A program made the position numbers and the translations under genes. Of a stretch of 40,853 bases of DNA, positions 31,429 through 40,843 are shown piece after piece. This stretch comes from DATAQC01 sp046263055 (lineage in GTDB: Bacteria > Actinomycetota > Acidimicrobiia > Acidimicrobiales > AC-14): positions 1-40,853 of the forward strand of contig JBHELO010000046.1 of the NCBI GenBank assembly GCA_046263055.1, written 5' to 3'. Under the pieces are notes generated by a model. It was not told the origin of the DNA and ran no database searches. It worked only from the letters and a program-made list of their open reading frames with translations. Position 1 is the first letter of the stretch, and each line of letters starts with the position of its first letter.

Positions 31429-31997
31429 ATGGGCCCGGACATCGTGGGGCTGGCGGGATCGTTGCGGGAGGGGTCGTCGAGCCTGGCCGCCGGCCGGTTG
31501 GTGCTGGCCGCCGCCGAAGCCGCCGGCGCCCGGACCGAGCTGCTGGACGTGGCCGAGCTCGACCTGCCGTTCTTCTCCCGCGAGGCGACGGCGGACCACC
31601 CCGGGGTCCGCCGCCTGGTGCAGGCGGTGGGCCGGGCCCACGGCCTGGTGTGGTCGACGCCGCTGTACCACGGCTCCATGAGCGGGGCGTTCAAGAACGC
31701 CCTGGACTGGCTGGAGCTGCTCCGCGACGCCGATCCGCCCTACCTGAGCGGCAGGGTGGTGGCCCTGGTGGCCGCCGCCGGCGGGGGCCAGGCCTGCAGG
31801 CGGTGAACGCAATGGAGCACGTGGTGCGGGCCCTCCGGGGATGGACGCTTCCCCTGGTGGCAGCGGTGAGCCAGGCGTGGAGGACGGTCGGCGACGGGAC
31901 GGCGGTGGACCCGGCGGTGGCCGCCCAGCTGGCGGTGGTGGGCACCGAGCTGGTGGCCGCCGTCTCCCGCCTCGCCCCCGTGCCTGCGGCCCTGTAA
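31429..31997 (+). CDS. NADPH-dependent FMN reductase (frameshifted)
   Basis: A flavodoxin-fold FMN reductase of about 190 residues in two frames. Frame one begins IVGLAGSLREGSSSLAAGRLVL, which holds the phosphate-binding GSLREGS loop. It continues to HGLVWSTPLYHGSMSGAFKNALDWLELL, the conserved P.Y.GS.....KN.LDW motif. It then fails after VVALVAAAGGGQ near 31790, where reading one base back restores LQAVNAMEHVVRALRGWTLPLV and ends at PVPAAL (31997). A missing base in the GGGGG run at 31784-31791 is the simplest cause, so the damage may be a sequencing or assembly error. The enzyme would reduce FMN or quinone-like acceptors with NADPH. The gene is solitary and has its own promoter. Confidence 0.85.
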
Positions 31998-32053
31998 GCA
32001 CCGCGCCGGTCCCGGTCCCCGCCTGGTCGGGCGGCCCTGGGCGGGGCCGGGCG

Positions 32054-32296
32054 CTACTGGCGGTAGCCCTCGACGGTGGAGGCGGGGCGCACGTCGGCGG
32101 CGTCGGGGTCGAGCCCGGCCGAGCGACGGGCCCGGCGCTGGCGGAGCAGGTCCCAGCACTGGTCGAGGGCCACCTGCACCAGGCGGAGCTTCTCCTCGTT
32201 CTCGGGGGCGATGCCGTCGGCGTCCCCGCTCGACTCCAGCCGGTGCTCCTCGTCGACCAGGCTGCGGATGCGTACCAGCACTTCGTGGTCGTCCAT
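32054..32296 (-). CDS. DUF2630 family protein
   Basis: An 80-residue soluble protein: MDDHEVLVRIRSLVDEEHRLE, then LRLVQVALDQCWDLLRQRRARR and a tail with DPDAADVRPASTVEGYRQ. This matches DUF2630 throughout. Such proteins are short, helical and found mainly in actinobacteria; function is unknown. The ATG at 32296 gives the standard N-terminus, although the frame is open upstream to 32377. It diverges from bioB, with a very long perfect palindrome between the two start codons. Confidence 0.9.
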   Translation of the reverse strand: MDDHEVLVRIRSLVDEEHRLESSGDADGIAPENEEKLRLVQVALDQCWDLLRQRRARRSAGLDPDAADVRPASTVEGYRQ

Positions 32297-32332
32297 GCCC
32301 CCATCGTCGCACGGCCACCGGTCCGCCCCATC

Positions 32333-32383
32333 CGTTCCTTGGCGCGCCGGCCGCGCCCGGCGCGGCCGGCGCGCCAAGGAACG
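32333..32383. repeat. 24-bp perfect inverted repeat with 3-nt loop between divergent genes
   Basis: The left arm 32333-32356 (starting CGTTCCTTGGCGCGCC) and right arm 32360-32383 (ending GGCGCGCCAAGGAACG) are exact reverse complements, separated only by CCG. The arms contain GGCGCGCC and CGGCCG sub-palindromes. It lies between the start codons of the DUF2630 gene (leftward) and bioB (rightward), so it is not an ordinary end-of-gene terminator. It could be a REP/BIME-like element or a cruciform-forming regulatory site. Confidence 0.85.
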
Positions 32384-32439
32384 ACGAGTGCCGCCCCCCG
32401 GCCGGGGCGGCCGGGTCCCTCCGGGTAGGGTGCCCGGCC

Positions 32440-33441
32440 ATGGAGGCGAGGGCGCTCGTGGCCGCTGCCGGCCGGGCGCTGATGGACGAGGGCCGCCGGC
32501 TCACGCCCGCCGAGCTGGACGCCCTCTCCCGGGTGGCCGACGAGTCGGTGCCCGCCCTCGCGGCACTGGCCCACGGCGTGCGCCTGGCCCGCTGCGGTCC
32601 CACGGTGGAGGTGGAGGGCATCCTGTCGGCTCGCACCGGCGGCTGCCCCGAGGACTGCCACTTCTGCAGCCAGTCGGCCCGGTTCTCGTCGCCGGTGAAG
32701 GCGGTGCCGCTGCTCGACCCCGACGAGGTGCTGGCGGCGGCGGCGGAGACGGCGGCCCTGGGGGCGTCGGAGTTCTGCATCGTGGCCGCCGTGCGGGGGC
32801 CCGACGAGCGCCTGCTGGCCCAGGTGCTGGACCTGGTGGGCCGGGTGCGGGAGGCCACCGGGCTCAACGTGGCCGTGAGCCTGGGCATCCTCACCGCCGG
32901 CCAGGCCGCCCGTCTGGCCGCCGGCGGCGTGCACCGCTACAACCACAACTTGGAGACGGCCCGGTCGTTCTTCTCGTCGGTGGTGACCACCCACACGTGG
33001 GAGGAACGGGTCGAGACCTGCCGGTTGGTCCGGGCTGCCGGGATGGAGCTGTGCTGTGGGGCCATCGTCGGCATGGGGGAGACGCACGACCAGCGCCTCG
33101 AGCTGCTGGCCGAGCTGGCCGACGTCGACCCGGCCGAGGTGCCGGTGAACTTCTTGAACCCCCGGCCGGGGACGCCGCTGGCCGGCCGGCCCCTGGTCGC
33201 CCCACTCGACGCCATCCGTTGGATCGCCCTCTTCCGCCTGGCCCTGCCCGAGGTCATCCTCCGCTACGCGGGCGGGCGGGAGGTCACCCTCGGCGAGCTC
33301 CAGGCCATGGGGATGACGTCGGGCATCAACGCCCTCATCGTCGGCAACTACCTCACCACGCTGGGGCGCCCGCCCGAGGACGACCTGCGCATGCTGGCCG
33401 ACCTGCGCATGCCGGTGGGAGCCCTGTCGGCCGTGCTGTGA
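32440..33441 (+). CDS. bioB: Biotin synthase BioB
   Basis: A 333-residue radical SAM enzyme that inserts sulfur into dethiobiotin. The radical SAM cysteines are Cys69, Cys73 and Cys76 in GGCPEDCHFCSQS. Family blocks VEVEGILSARTGGC, LGILTAGQAARLAAGGVHRYNHNLET, CCGAIVGMGET, VPVNFLNPRPGTPL and ITG-like MTSGINALIVGNYLTT are all present. The gene bsaP overlaps its stop (GTGA), the arrangement of actinobacterial BioB enzymes that need BsaP for the auxiliary iron-sulfur cluster. No bioA, bioD or bioF is in the window. The ATG at 32440 follows a 57-nt space from the large palindrome. Confidence 0.96.
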   Translation: MEARALVAAAGRALMDEGRRLTPAELDALSRVADESVPALAALAHGVRLARCGPTVEVEGILSARTGGCPEDCHFCSQSARFSSPVKAVPLLDPDEVLAAAAETAALGASEFCIVAAVRGPDERLLAQVLDLVGRVREATGLNVAVSLGILTAGQAARLAAGGVHRYNHNLETARSFFSSVVTTHTWEERVETCRLVRAAGMELCCGAIVGMGETHDQRLELLAELADVDPAEVPVNFLNPRPGTPLAGRPLVAPLDAIRWIALFRLALPEVILRYAGGREVTLGELQAMGMTSGINALIVGNYLTTLGRPPEDDLRMLADLRMPVGALSAVL

Positions 33442-33626
33442 CAGCCTCGGCGTGGTGCGACGGCTGCGGGCGGGGCGCCGGCGCCTGCCCGGGGTGCCGC
33501 CCCGCCCTCGACCCACCCCGGTTCTGCCGCCGCTGCGGCCGTCGCCTGGCCGTGCAGGTCACCCCCGGGGCATGGCGGGCCCGCTGCCCGGAGCACGGCC
33601 CGGTGGCCGCGCCCGGGAAGCGGTAG
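33438..33626 (+). CDS. bsaP: Biotin synthase auxiliary protein BsaP
   Basis: A 62-residue cysteine-rich protein from a GTG at 33438 overlapping the bioB stop. Cysteine pairs occur in WCDGCGRGAGACPGC and RFCRRCGRRLAVQVTPGAW, then RCPEHG near the end. The LDPPRFCRRCGRRLAVQVTP pattern matches the actinobacterial BsaP family, which delivers or maintains the auxiliary iron-sulfur cluster used by BioB as sulfur donor. Direct overlap with bioB supports the call. It would be easily missed because of its size and non-ATG start. Confidence 0.88.
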   Translation: MTASAWCDGCGRGAGACPGCRPALDPPRFCRRCGRRLAVQVTPGAWRARCPEHGPVAAPGKR

Positions 33627-33641
33627 CGAGCGTCGACCGGC

Positions 33642-34085
33642 GTGGACGAGGCCGAGGCCCGCCGCCGATTCGCCGCCGGCCGGGTCGGGCACCTGGCCAC
33701 GGTGGGGGCCGACGGCCACCCCGGCGTGGTCCCGTGCTGCTTCGCGGTGGAGGGCGACGCCCTGTACACCGCAGTCGACCACAAGCCCAAGCGCTCGCCC
33801 CGCCTGCGCCGGTTGGACGACGTGGCCGCCCATCCCGAGGTCGCCCTGGTGGTGGACCACTGGAGCGAGGAGTGGGAGGAGCTGTGGTGGGTGCGGGCCC
33901 GGGGCTCTGGCCGGGTCGTGGCCGCCGCCGCGGGCGGCTCCGACGCTGATGGCGATCGGGCCGCTGCCCGGCGGCTCCTGGCCGCCAAGTACGCCCAGTA
34001 CCGCGACGCCCCGCCCGCCGGAGCGGTGATCGTCGTCCGCCTGGTGGCCTGGCGGTGGTGGTCGGGTGCCCCGGGCGGGAGCTAG
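33642..34085 (+). CDS. TIGR03668-family PPOX-class F420-dependent oxidoreductase
   Basis: A 147-residue split-beta-barrel flavin/F420-binding protein. It starts MDEAEARRRFAAGRVGHLATVGADGHPGVVPCCFAV and continues with LYTAVDHKPKRSPRLRRLDDVAAHPEVALVVDHW, the typical TIGR03668 block. WWVRARGSGRV and LLAAKYAQYRDAPPAGAVIVVRLVAWRWW follow. Members are predicted to use coenzyme F420, consistent with an actinobacterium. The GTG at 33642 lies 15 nt after bsaP, so it may be in the biotin operon. Its end overlaps the convergent desaturase gene by 4 nt. Confidence 0.9.
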   Translation: MDEAEARRRFAAGRVGHLATVGADGHPGVVPCCFAVEGDALYTAVDHKPKRSPRLRRLDDVAAHPEVALVVDHWSEEWEELWWVRARGSGRVVAAAAGGSDADGDRAAARRLLAAKYAQYRDAPPAGAVIVVRLVAWRWWSGAPGGS

Positions 34086-35047
34086 CGCCCGGCGAGGGCC
34101 GGGGCCTGGGCTTCCGGTGCGGCGGCGCCGGGGGTCGGCGACGGCGAGGCGGCGGCCGCCTTCCGGGCCCGGCGCTCGGCCTTGCGGCGGGCGATGGAAC
34201 CCAGCCGCTCGATGAACCCCAGCAGCCCGTGGCGGGCCTCGTCGGCTTCGGGCGTCAGGCCGTCGACGTCCTCCAGCTTCCAATGCCGGACGACCACGGG
34301 CACGAGGATCTGGCCGTGGTGGATGCCCAGGTCGTAGATGCCGGCGTTGGCGATGGCGGCGGCGTGGGCCGAGAAGTCGGGGACGCCGGTGCCCGGCATC
34401 TCGAAGGTGCGCACCTGGCGGTCGATGGCGAGGACCATCCCCGACGGGTCGGCGGCCACGGCCGCCGTGCCCAGGTCCCGGTAGAACAGGTAGTGGAGGT
34501 TCTCGTCGGCCGCCACCCGGGCCATGACGTCGTAGCCAGTGGGGTCCTCGAGGAGCTTGCCGGTGTTGCGGTGGGCGATGCGGGTGGCCAGCTCCTGGAG
34601 GCACAGGTAGACGATGGCGTCGGCCACCGTCGGGGGCTGGGGCGTCTGGCCGGTGGACACCTGGGCCATGCGCCCCCGCTCCAGCTCCCAGGCGTCGACG
34701 GCCCGGGTGATCATCAGCCAGTCGCGGATGACGGTGGCGTGGCGCATCTCCTCGGCCGTCCACCGCTTCGTCCAGACGTCGAACGCCTCGGCCGAGAACA
34801 GCCGGTTGATGGTGGAGAAGTAGTAGGGGAGGTTGTCCTCGGTCAGCAGGTTGAGGAGCAGGGCCCGGCGGACGGCGTCGGGCAACGGGTACTCGTCGGG
34901 GTCCCACTCCTCCCCGGGAACGAAGTCCCGTCCCCGCGACCACGGCACCATCTCGTGGGGGAACCACTCCTTGGACGTGCCCAGGTGGCGGTCGAGCAGC
35001 TGGTCGAACGTGGGCCGGAGCTCACCCATCAGCGTCATGTCGTCCAT
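34082..35047 (-). CDS. Acyl-ACP desaturase (DesA-type, soluble diiron)
   Basis: A 321-residue soluble diiron desaturase. The two E-x-x-H motifs are AEEMRH near residue 108 and ADENLHYLFYRDL near residue 185, with EWFPHEMVPWSRGRDF and LLTEDNLPYYFSTINRLF as conserved substrate-pocket blocks. It introduces a double bond into acyl-ACP using electrons from ferredoxin. The C-terminus is an Ala/Pro-rich extension. The ATG at 35047 is chosen because conserved sequence begins there, and a TAGCGT -10 box sits only 8 nt upstream, suggesting a leaderless transcript. A 16-bp TetR-type palindrome (35082-35097) lies upstream. Confidence 0.92.
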   Translation of the reverse strand: MDDMTLMGELRPTFDQLLDRHLGTSKEWFPHEMVPWSRGRDFVPGEEWDPDEYPLPDAVRRALLLNLLTEDNLPYYFSTINRLFSAEAFDVWTKRWTAEEMRHATVIRDWLMITRAVDAWELERGRMAQVSTGQTPQPPTVADAIVYLCLQELATRIAHRNTGKLLEDPTGYDVMARVAADENLHYLFYRDLGTAAVAADPSGMVLAIDRQVRTFEMPGTGVPDFSAHAAAIANAGIYDLGIHHGQILVPVVVRHWKLEDVDGLTPEADEARHGLLGFIERLGSIARRKAERRARKAAAASPSPTPGAAAPEAQAPALAGR

Positions 35048-35055
35048 CGGTGCCC

Positions 35056-35097
35056 ACGCTAGCGGAAGGTTCCGGGGAGGACCTACCGGTCGGTAGG
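35056..35097 (-). promoter_or_regulatory. Desaturase promoter with TetR-type operator
   Basis: On the minus strand TAGCGT (35061 to 35056) is a TAnnnT -10 box 8 nt before the ATG. Upstream, CCTACCGGTCGGTAGG (35082-35097) is a perfect palindrome with 7-nt arms around GT, of the form bound by many TetR-family repressors of lipid genes. It covers the -35 zone and could also affect the divergent MBL gene. No TetR gene is in the window. Confidence 0.55.
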
Positions 35098-35177
35098 CTC
35101 GCGTCCCGGTCCCGGTCGCGGGCGCGGGCGCGGCAGGCGGGCGCGGCAGCGACGGCGGTGGGGGTAGGTACGCCGGC

Positions 35178-35954
35178 ATGTTCTGCGAACGGGTGGCACC
35201 GAACGTCCAGCGGGTGTCCGACGGAGTCGTGAACTGCTACCTCGTGGAAGAGGGCACCGACCTCACCATGGTGGACAGCGCCTGGCCCCGGAGCTGGCCC
35301 GACCTCCAGCGCCTCGTTGCTTCGAGCGGGCACCGTCCCGAGGACGTGCGGGCCGTGCTGCTCACCCACGGGCACGCCGACCACATGGGCTCGGCGGAGG
35401 CGGCCCGCACCGGCCTGGGAGTCCCGGTGCACTCCCACGGCGCCGAGGTGCCCCGCCTCACCGGCGCCAAGAAGGGCGGCTCCTCGTTCGCCCTGGTGCC
35501 CAGGCTCCTCCCCACCCTGTGGCACCCCACGGCGTGGGCCTTCACCATCCACGCTGTGCGACGAGGCTTCCTCACCCCGCGGTGGGTGGGCGAGGTCGTG
35601 TCCGTGTCCGACGGCGAGACGGTGGACGTGCCCGGCCACCCCCGGCTGGTGTTCGCTCCGGGCCACACCGAGGGCCACGCCGCCTTCCACCTGGCTGACG
35701 CCGGCGTCCTCCTGAGCGGGGACGAGCTGGCCACCCGCGACCCCCTCACCGGCCGCCGCGGCCCCCGGCTCATGCCCGCCGCCCTCAACGACGACCAGGA
35801 CGCGGCCCGGGCGTCGCTGGCGCGCATCGCCCTCATCGACGCCGCCCTGATTCTCCCTGGCCACGGCGACCCGTGGACGGGCACGCCGGCCGCCGCCGTG
35901 GAGCAGGCCCGCCAGGCCGACGCCGGCACCGACCGCGGTCCTGGCAGCGCCTGA
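35178..35954 (+). CDS. MBL-fold metallo-hydrolase
   Basis: A 258-residue metallo-beta-lactamase-fold protein. The zinc motif is LLTHGHADHMGSAEA (H-x-H-x-D-H, about residues 63-70). Further ligands lie in FAPGHTEGHAAFHL (about 160), LLSGDELATRD (about 178) and ILPGHGDPW near the end. This pattern is typical of glyoxalase II-like and lactonase-like hydrolases; the substrate cannot be told. The ATG at 35178 is close to a good first strand (RVSDGVVNCYLVEEG). It diverges from the acyl-ACP desaturase gene and may share its palindromic operator. Confidence 0.92.
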   Translation: MFCERVAPNVQRVSDGVVNCYLVEEGTDLTMVDSAWPRSWPDLQRLVASSGHRPEDVRAVLLTHGHADHMGSAEAARTGLGVPVHSHGAEVPRLTGAKKGGSSFALVPRLLPTLWHPTAWAFTIHAVRRGFLTPRWVGEVVSVSDGETVDVPGHPRLVFAPGHTEGHAAFHLADAGVLLSGDELATRDPLTGRRGPRLMPAALNDDQDAARASLARIALIDAALILPGHGDPWTGTPAAAVEQARQADAGTDRGPGSA

Positions 35955-35972
35955 TCCTTCCCGCCCGCGGTG

Positions 35973-36731
35973 TCAGTCGCGACGGGGGCAGGACGCCAGG
36001 TGGCGGGTGAGGAAGGCCACCGTGAACTCCATCTCCTCCACCGGGACCGCCGCGTGCTCGCCGGGGTGCACGTGGAGGCGCTTGTCCATCGAGGCCAGGG
36101 CGTCGAACAGGTCGAGCACCGGTTGGCGGGGCAGCAGAGAGTCGTCCCACTGCTGGAGGAACGCCACCGGGCAGGACACCCGGCGGGCGTCGGCAGCCAG
36201 ACGCTCGGCCGTGGGCCCCACCAGCCCCATGAGCCCGAAGACGGCCACCTGCACGCGAGGCTCCGACGCCACCAGCGGGATCCCGTAGATGGTTCCCATG
36301 GACAGCCCCCAGTAGCCCAGGGGTGCGTCGCCCACCTCGTCGAGGGCCCGCACCGCGTCCACCGTGGCGTTCCAGTCCTCGAGCATGTCCTCCACCGTGC
36401 CCTCGCGGGACCACTCCACCAGGAAGTCGCTGAAGACCTGGAAGTCGTCGGCCCGGTCGGGGCGGCGGTCGCCGTGCATGGGGGCGTCGATGGCCACCAC
36501 CGCGAAGCCGGAGCCCCGCACCAGGTGGGTGGCCAGGGCGACGATATGGTCGACCCGCTTGTGGCGGGTGGCGCCGTGGCCCATGAGCACCAGGGGCCGC
36601 GGGCCGGTGGCCCCGGCGGGCGTCCACAGGATGGCGGGTACCACACGGTCGGCCACGGGAACGTCGACCCGCCGCTCGGTCACGCCGTCCACCGTCGAGG
36701 GGTCGCCGAGCCACCGGAGGGTCGAGGTCAC
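35973..36731 (-). CDS. Alpha/beta hydrolase (dienelactone hydrolase-like)
   Basis: A 252-residue alpha/beta hydrolase from a GTG at 36731. RPLVLMGHGATRHK is the oxyanion-hole HG strand, FAVVAIDAPMHGDR follows, and the nucleophile elbow is GYWGLSMGTIYG (G-x-S-x-G). The acid residue lies in FLQQWDDSLLP and the histidine in HVHPGEHAAVP. It probably cleaves an ester or lactone; the substrate is unknown. The conserved start VTERRVDVPVADRVVPAIL supports the GTG, although the frame is open far upstream as the antisense of the next gene. It ends convergently 18 nt from the MBL gene. Confidence 0.88.
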   Translation of the reverse strand: MTSTLRWLGDPSTVDGVTERRVDVPVADRVVPAILWTPAGATGPRPLVLMGHGATRHKRVDHIVALATHLVRGSGFAVVAIDAPMHGDRRPDRADDFQVFSDFLVEWSREGTVEDMLEDWNATVDAVRALDEVGDAPLGYWGLSMGTIYGIPLVASEPRVQVAVFGLMGLVGPTAERLAADARRVSCPVAFLQQWDDSLLPRQPVLDLFDALASMDKRLHVHPGEHAAVPVEEMEFTVAFLTRHLASCPRRD

Positions 36732-36818
36732 CGGAACCTGATGGTACCGGCGCCCCCTGGCCTTCCCGGCTCGGCCGGCCGGAGGGCCGCCAGGCCGGCG
36801 AAGTACGTTGGGCGGGCG

Positions 36819-38513
36819 ATGTCCGACCAGGGTGCGACTCCGGCCTCGATCGAGTCGGCCGCCCTCGACCTGCTGGCCAGCGCCGCCGCCGCCGTCCACG
36901 GCCCCTCCCCGGTGGCCGACAAGCTGGCCTGGGTGATCTCCGCGGCACGGGAGACCACGGGCGCTCCGGTGGGCGTGTACCTGGACCTGCGCAGTGGCAC
37001 CGGCCCCGCCACCACCGCCCAGGGGGCGTCGGCCACCGACGCCGAGCGCTTCGCCCGGCCGGCGGTGAAAGACCTCGTCGACCGGGCGGACCCCGAGTGC
37101 GCCACCGCTCGAGGCGGCGACCTGGCCACCGACCCTCGCTACCGCAGCTTCCTGCACCGGGCCGGGTTGGCCGACGACGCCAGCAGCCTGGTGGCCCCGG
37201 TGCGGGCCGGCGACGGCCCACTGCACGGGGTCCTGATGCTGGCCGGGCCGGGTCCCGGCCGGTTCCGGCCCGAGGAGGAGGCGGGGGCGGTGGCGCTGGC
37301 CGCCCATCTCGGCGTGGCCCTGGACAACCTGGAGACAGTCACCCGCCTGACCGAGCTCCAGGCCGCCCAGCGGGAGGTGGTGCACCAGCTCCAGGAGGCG
37401 GTGCGCCCGCCCATGCCCGAGGCCGACGGCGTGGAACTGGGTGTGCACTATCTCCCGGCCGATCCCGGGGCCCCGACGGGCGGCGACCTCTACGACTGGC
37501 TGGTCCTTCCCAACGGCGACCTCCACCTGGCGGTGGTGGACGTGATGGGAAAGGGGGTGGCCGCCACCAAGGACGCCGTGGGCGTGACCCACGCCCTGCG
37601 CCTCCTGGCCCTCGACGGTTGCAGCATGGATCGGCTGGTGGCCCGGGCCGGAGCCCTGGTCACCGCCCAGAACCCCGACCTGGTGGCCACCGTGCAGGTG
37701 CTCCGCTACCGCCCGGCCGACGGGTCGGTGCAGCTGGCGGGCGGGGGTCACCCGCCCGCCCTGGTGGTATCGGGCGAGGGCGACGTGCGCCTCGTCTACG
37801 CCGCCGGCATGGCCATCGGGTGGCCAGGCCAGGGGTCCAACGAGGTGGTGACCTTCCTGCTCGACCGCCGGGAGACCATCGTCCTGTACACCGACGGCCT
37901 CATCGAGGCCACCAAGGACGTGCTGGCCGGCCTGGACAGCCTCACCGAGGCCGCCGCCCAGACCGCCCAGTACCCGGCCACCCACCTGGCCCGGGCCCTC
38001 GTCCAGCGGGCCCTGTCGGGGGCCCAGCGGCGGGACGACTCGCTGGCCCTCGTCCTGCGGCGCCGTTCGCCGGCGGTAGCCGCCACCGTCCGGCGGGTGG
38101 CCCCCTTCGAGTACAGGTTCTCGCCCAGCACCGCCACCATCCCGCTGTCCCGCCACCTCTTCGCCGACTGGCTGGAGGGGCTGGCGGTGGACGACAGCGA
38201 CCGCCTCGACCTCCTGCTGGTGGTCTCGGAGCTGTGCTCCAACGCCGTGCGCCACGCCAGCGGTGCCTTCGGGGCGCTGGCCCTGCGGGCGTGGGCCCAG
38301 GGCGACGACGTGATCGTGGAGGTGGAGGACGACGGCGCCGGCTTCGAGCTGGAGGGTCGGTACGACGACGAGCTGCCGGACCCCGAGGCGGAGCGGGGCC
38401 GGGGCCTGTACGTGGTGGAGGCGCTCACCGACGAGACCACGGTGACCCGCCGGGGCGACCGCACCATCGTGCGCGCCGTCCGCCGGGCCGTGGCCACCGG
38501 CCCCCGCCGCTGA
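36819..38513 (+). CDS. GAF-PP2C-HATPase fusion (RsbU-type phosphatase with RsbW-type kinase domain)
   Basis: A 564-residue cytosolic regulator. A GAF-like sensor occupies about residues 20-180. The PP2C/SpoIIE phosphatase (about 195-415) has GGDLYDWLVL (Asp223), VVDVMGKGVAATKDAV, LAGGGHPPALVV, LYTDGLIEATKD and RRDDSLALVL. The C-terminal HATPase_c domain has VVSELCSNAVRHASG (Glu471, Asn475), VEDDGAGFELEG and GRGLYVVEALTDE, as in anti-sigma-factor kinases. Having opposing phosphatase and kinase modules in one chain suggests it switches an anti-anti-sigma protein both ways. No STAS-domain or sigma gene is adjacent. The ATG at 36819 begins the family-like sequence. Confidence 0.92.
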   Translation: MSDQGATPASIESAALDLLASAAAAVHGPSPVADKLAWVISAARETTGAPVGVYLDLRSGTGPATTAQGASATDAERFARPAVKDLVDRADPECATARGGDLATDPRYRSFLHRAGLADDASSLVAPVRAGDGPLHGVLMLAGPGPGRFRPEEEAGAVALAAHLGVALDNLETVTRLTELQAAQREVVHQLQEAVRPPMPEADGVELGVHYLPADPGAPTGGDLYDWLVLPNGDLHLAVVDVMGKGVAATKDAVGVTHALRLLALDGCSMDRLVARAGALVTAQNPDLVATVQVLRYRPADGSVQLAGGGHPPALVVSGEGDVRLVYAAGMAIGWPGQGSNEVVTFLLDRRETIVLYTDGLIEATKDVLAGLDSLTEAAAQTAQYPATHLARALVQRALSGAQRRDDSLALVLRRRSPAVAATVRRVAPFEYRFSPSTATIPLSRHLFADWLEGLAVDDSDRLDLLLVVSELCSNAVRHASGAFGALALRAWAQGDDVIVEVEDDGAGFELEGRYDDELPDPEAERGRGLYVVEALTDETTVTRRGDRTIVRAVRRAVATGPRR

Positions 38514-38646
38514 GGGCCGGCCGCCGGCGCCGCCACGACGGAACGCGCCGCGCCGGGCCGGGCCGGGTCTTCCGCCGCGGCTCCATGATCCGCACCTCCC
38601 ACCGCATGAGAGCCCCGGGGGGCGGCCCTGATATGAGGTCGTCGGG

Positions 38647-40743
<2,097 letters not shown>

Positions 40744-40745
40744 GG

Positions 40746-40829
40746 CTACCGCCCGGCGTTGGGCCGCTTGCCGTGGTTGGCCTTCTTGCGCCGGGACTTG
40801 ATCTTGCGCTTGTTGGTCTTCTTGGACAT
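40746..40829 (-). CDS. Small ribosomal protein bL37-like (27 aa)
   Basis: A 27-codon gene: MSKKTNKRKIKSRR, then KKANHGKRPNAGR and a TAG at 40748-40746. The very basic composition and the KANHGKRPNA end match the short actinobacterial 50S protein bL37 as known from mycobacterial ribosomes. The ATG is at 40829. A TAACCT -10-like box (40843 to 40838) ends 8 nt before it, and there is no Shine-Dalgarno, so the mRNA may be leaderless. The prolyl oligopeptidase gene follows within a few bases and may be co-transcribed. Family assignment rests on a short match recalled from memory. Confidence 0.75.
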   Translation of the reverse strand: MSKKTNKRKIKSRRKKANHGKRPNAGR

Positions 40830-40837
40830 GGCGCACG

Positions 40838-40843
40838 AGGTTA
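40838..40843 (-). promoter_or_regulatory. -10 element of the bL37 gene
   Basis: TAACCT on the minus strand fits TAnnnT and lies 8 nt upstream of the bL37 ATG, so transcription would begin at or next to the start codon. The -35 region lies beyond the end of the window. Confidence 0.45.

Noticed and set aside
32076..33437. Long plus-strand frame covering bioB out of frame
   Set aside because: Only its final 62 codons (bsaP) are real. The rest is a shadow of bioB.
35973..38255. 760-codon minus-strand ORF
   Set aside because: Only its last 252 codons are a real alpha/beta hydrolase. The upstream part is antisense shadow of the GAF-PP2C-HATPase gene.
38514..38646. Possible feature between the convergent PP2C-HATPase and peptidase genes
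   Set aside because: GC-rich sequence without a clear stem, ORF or promoter.
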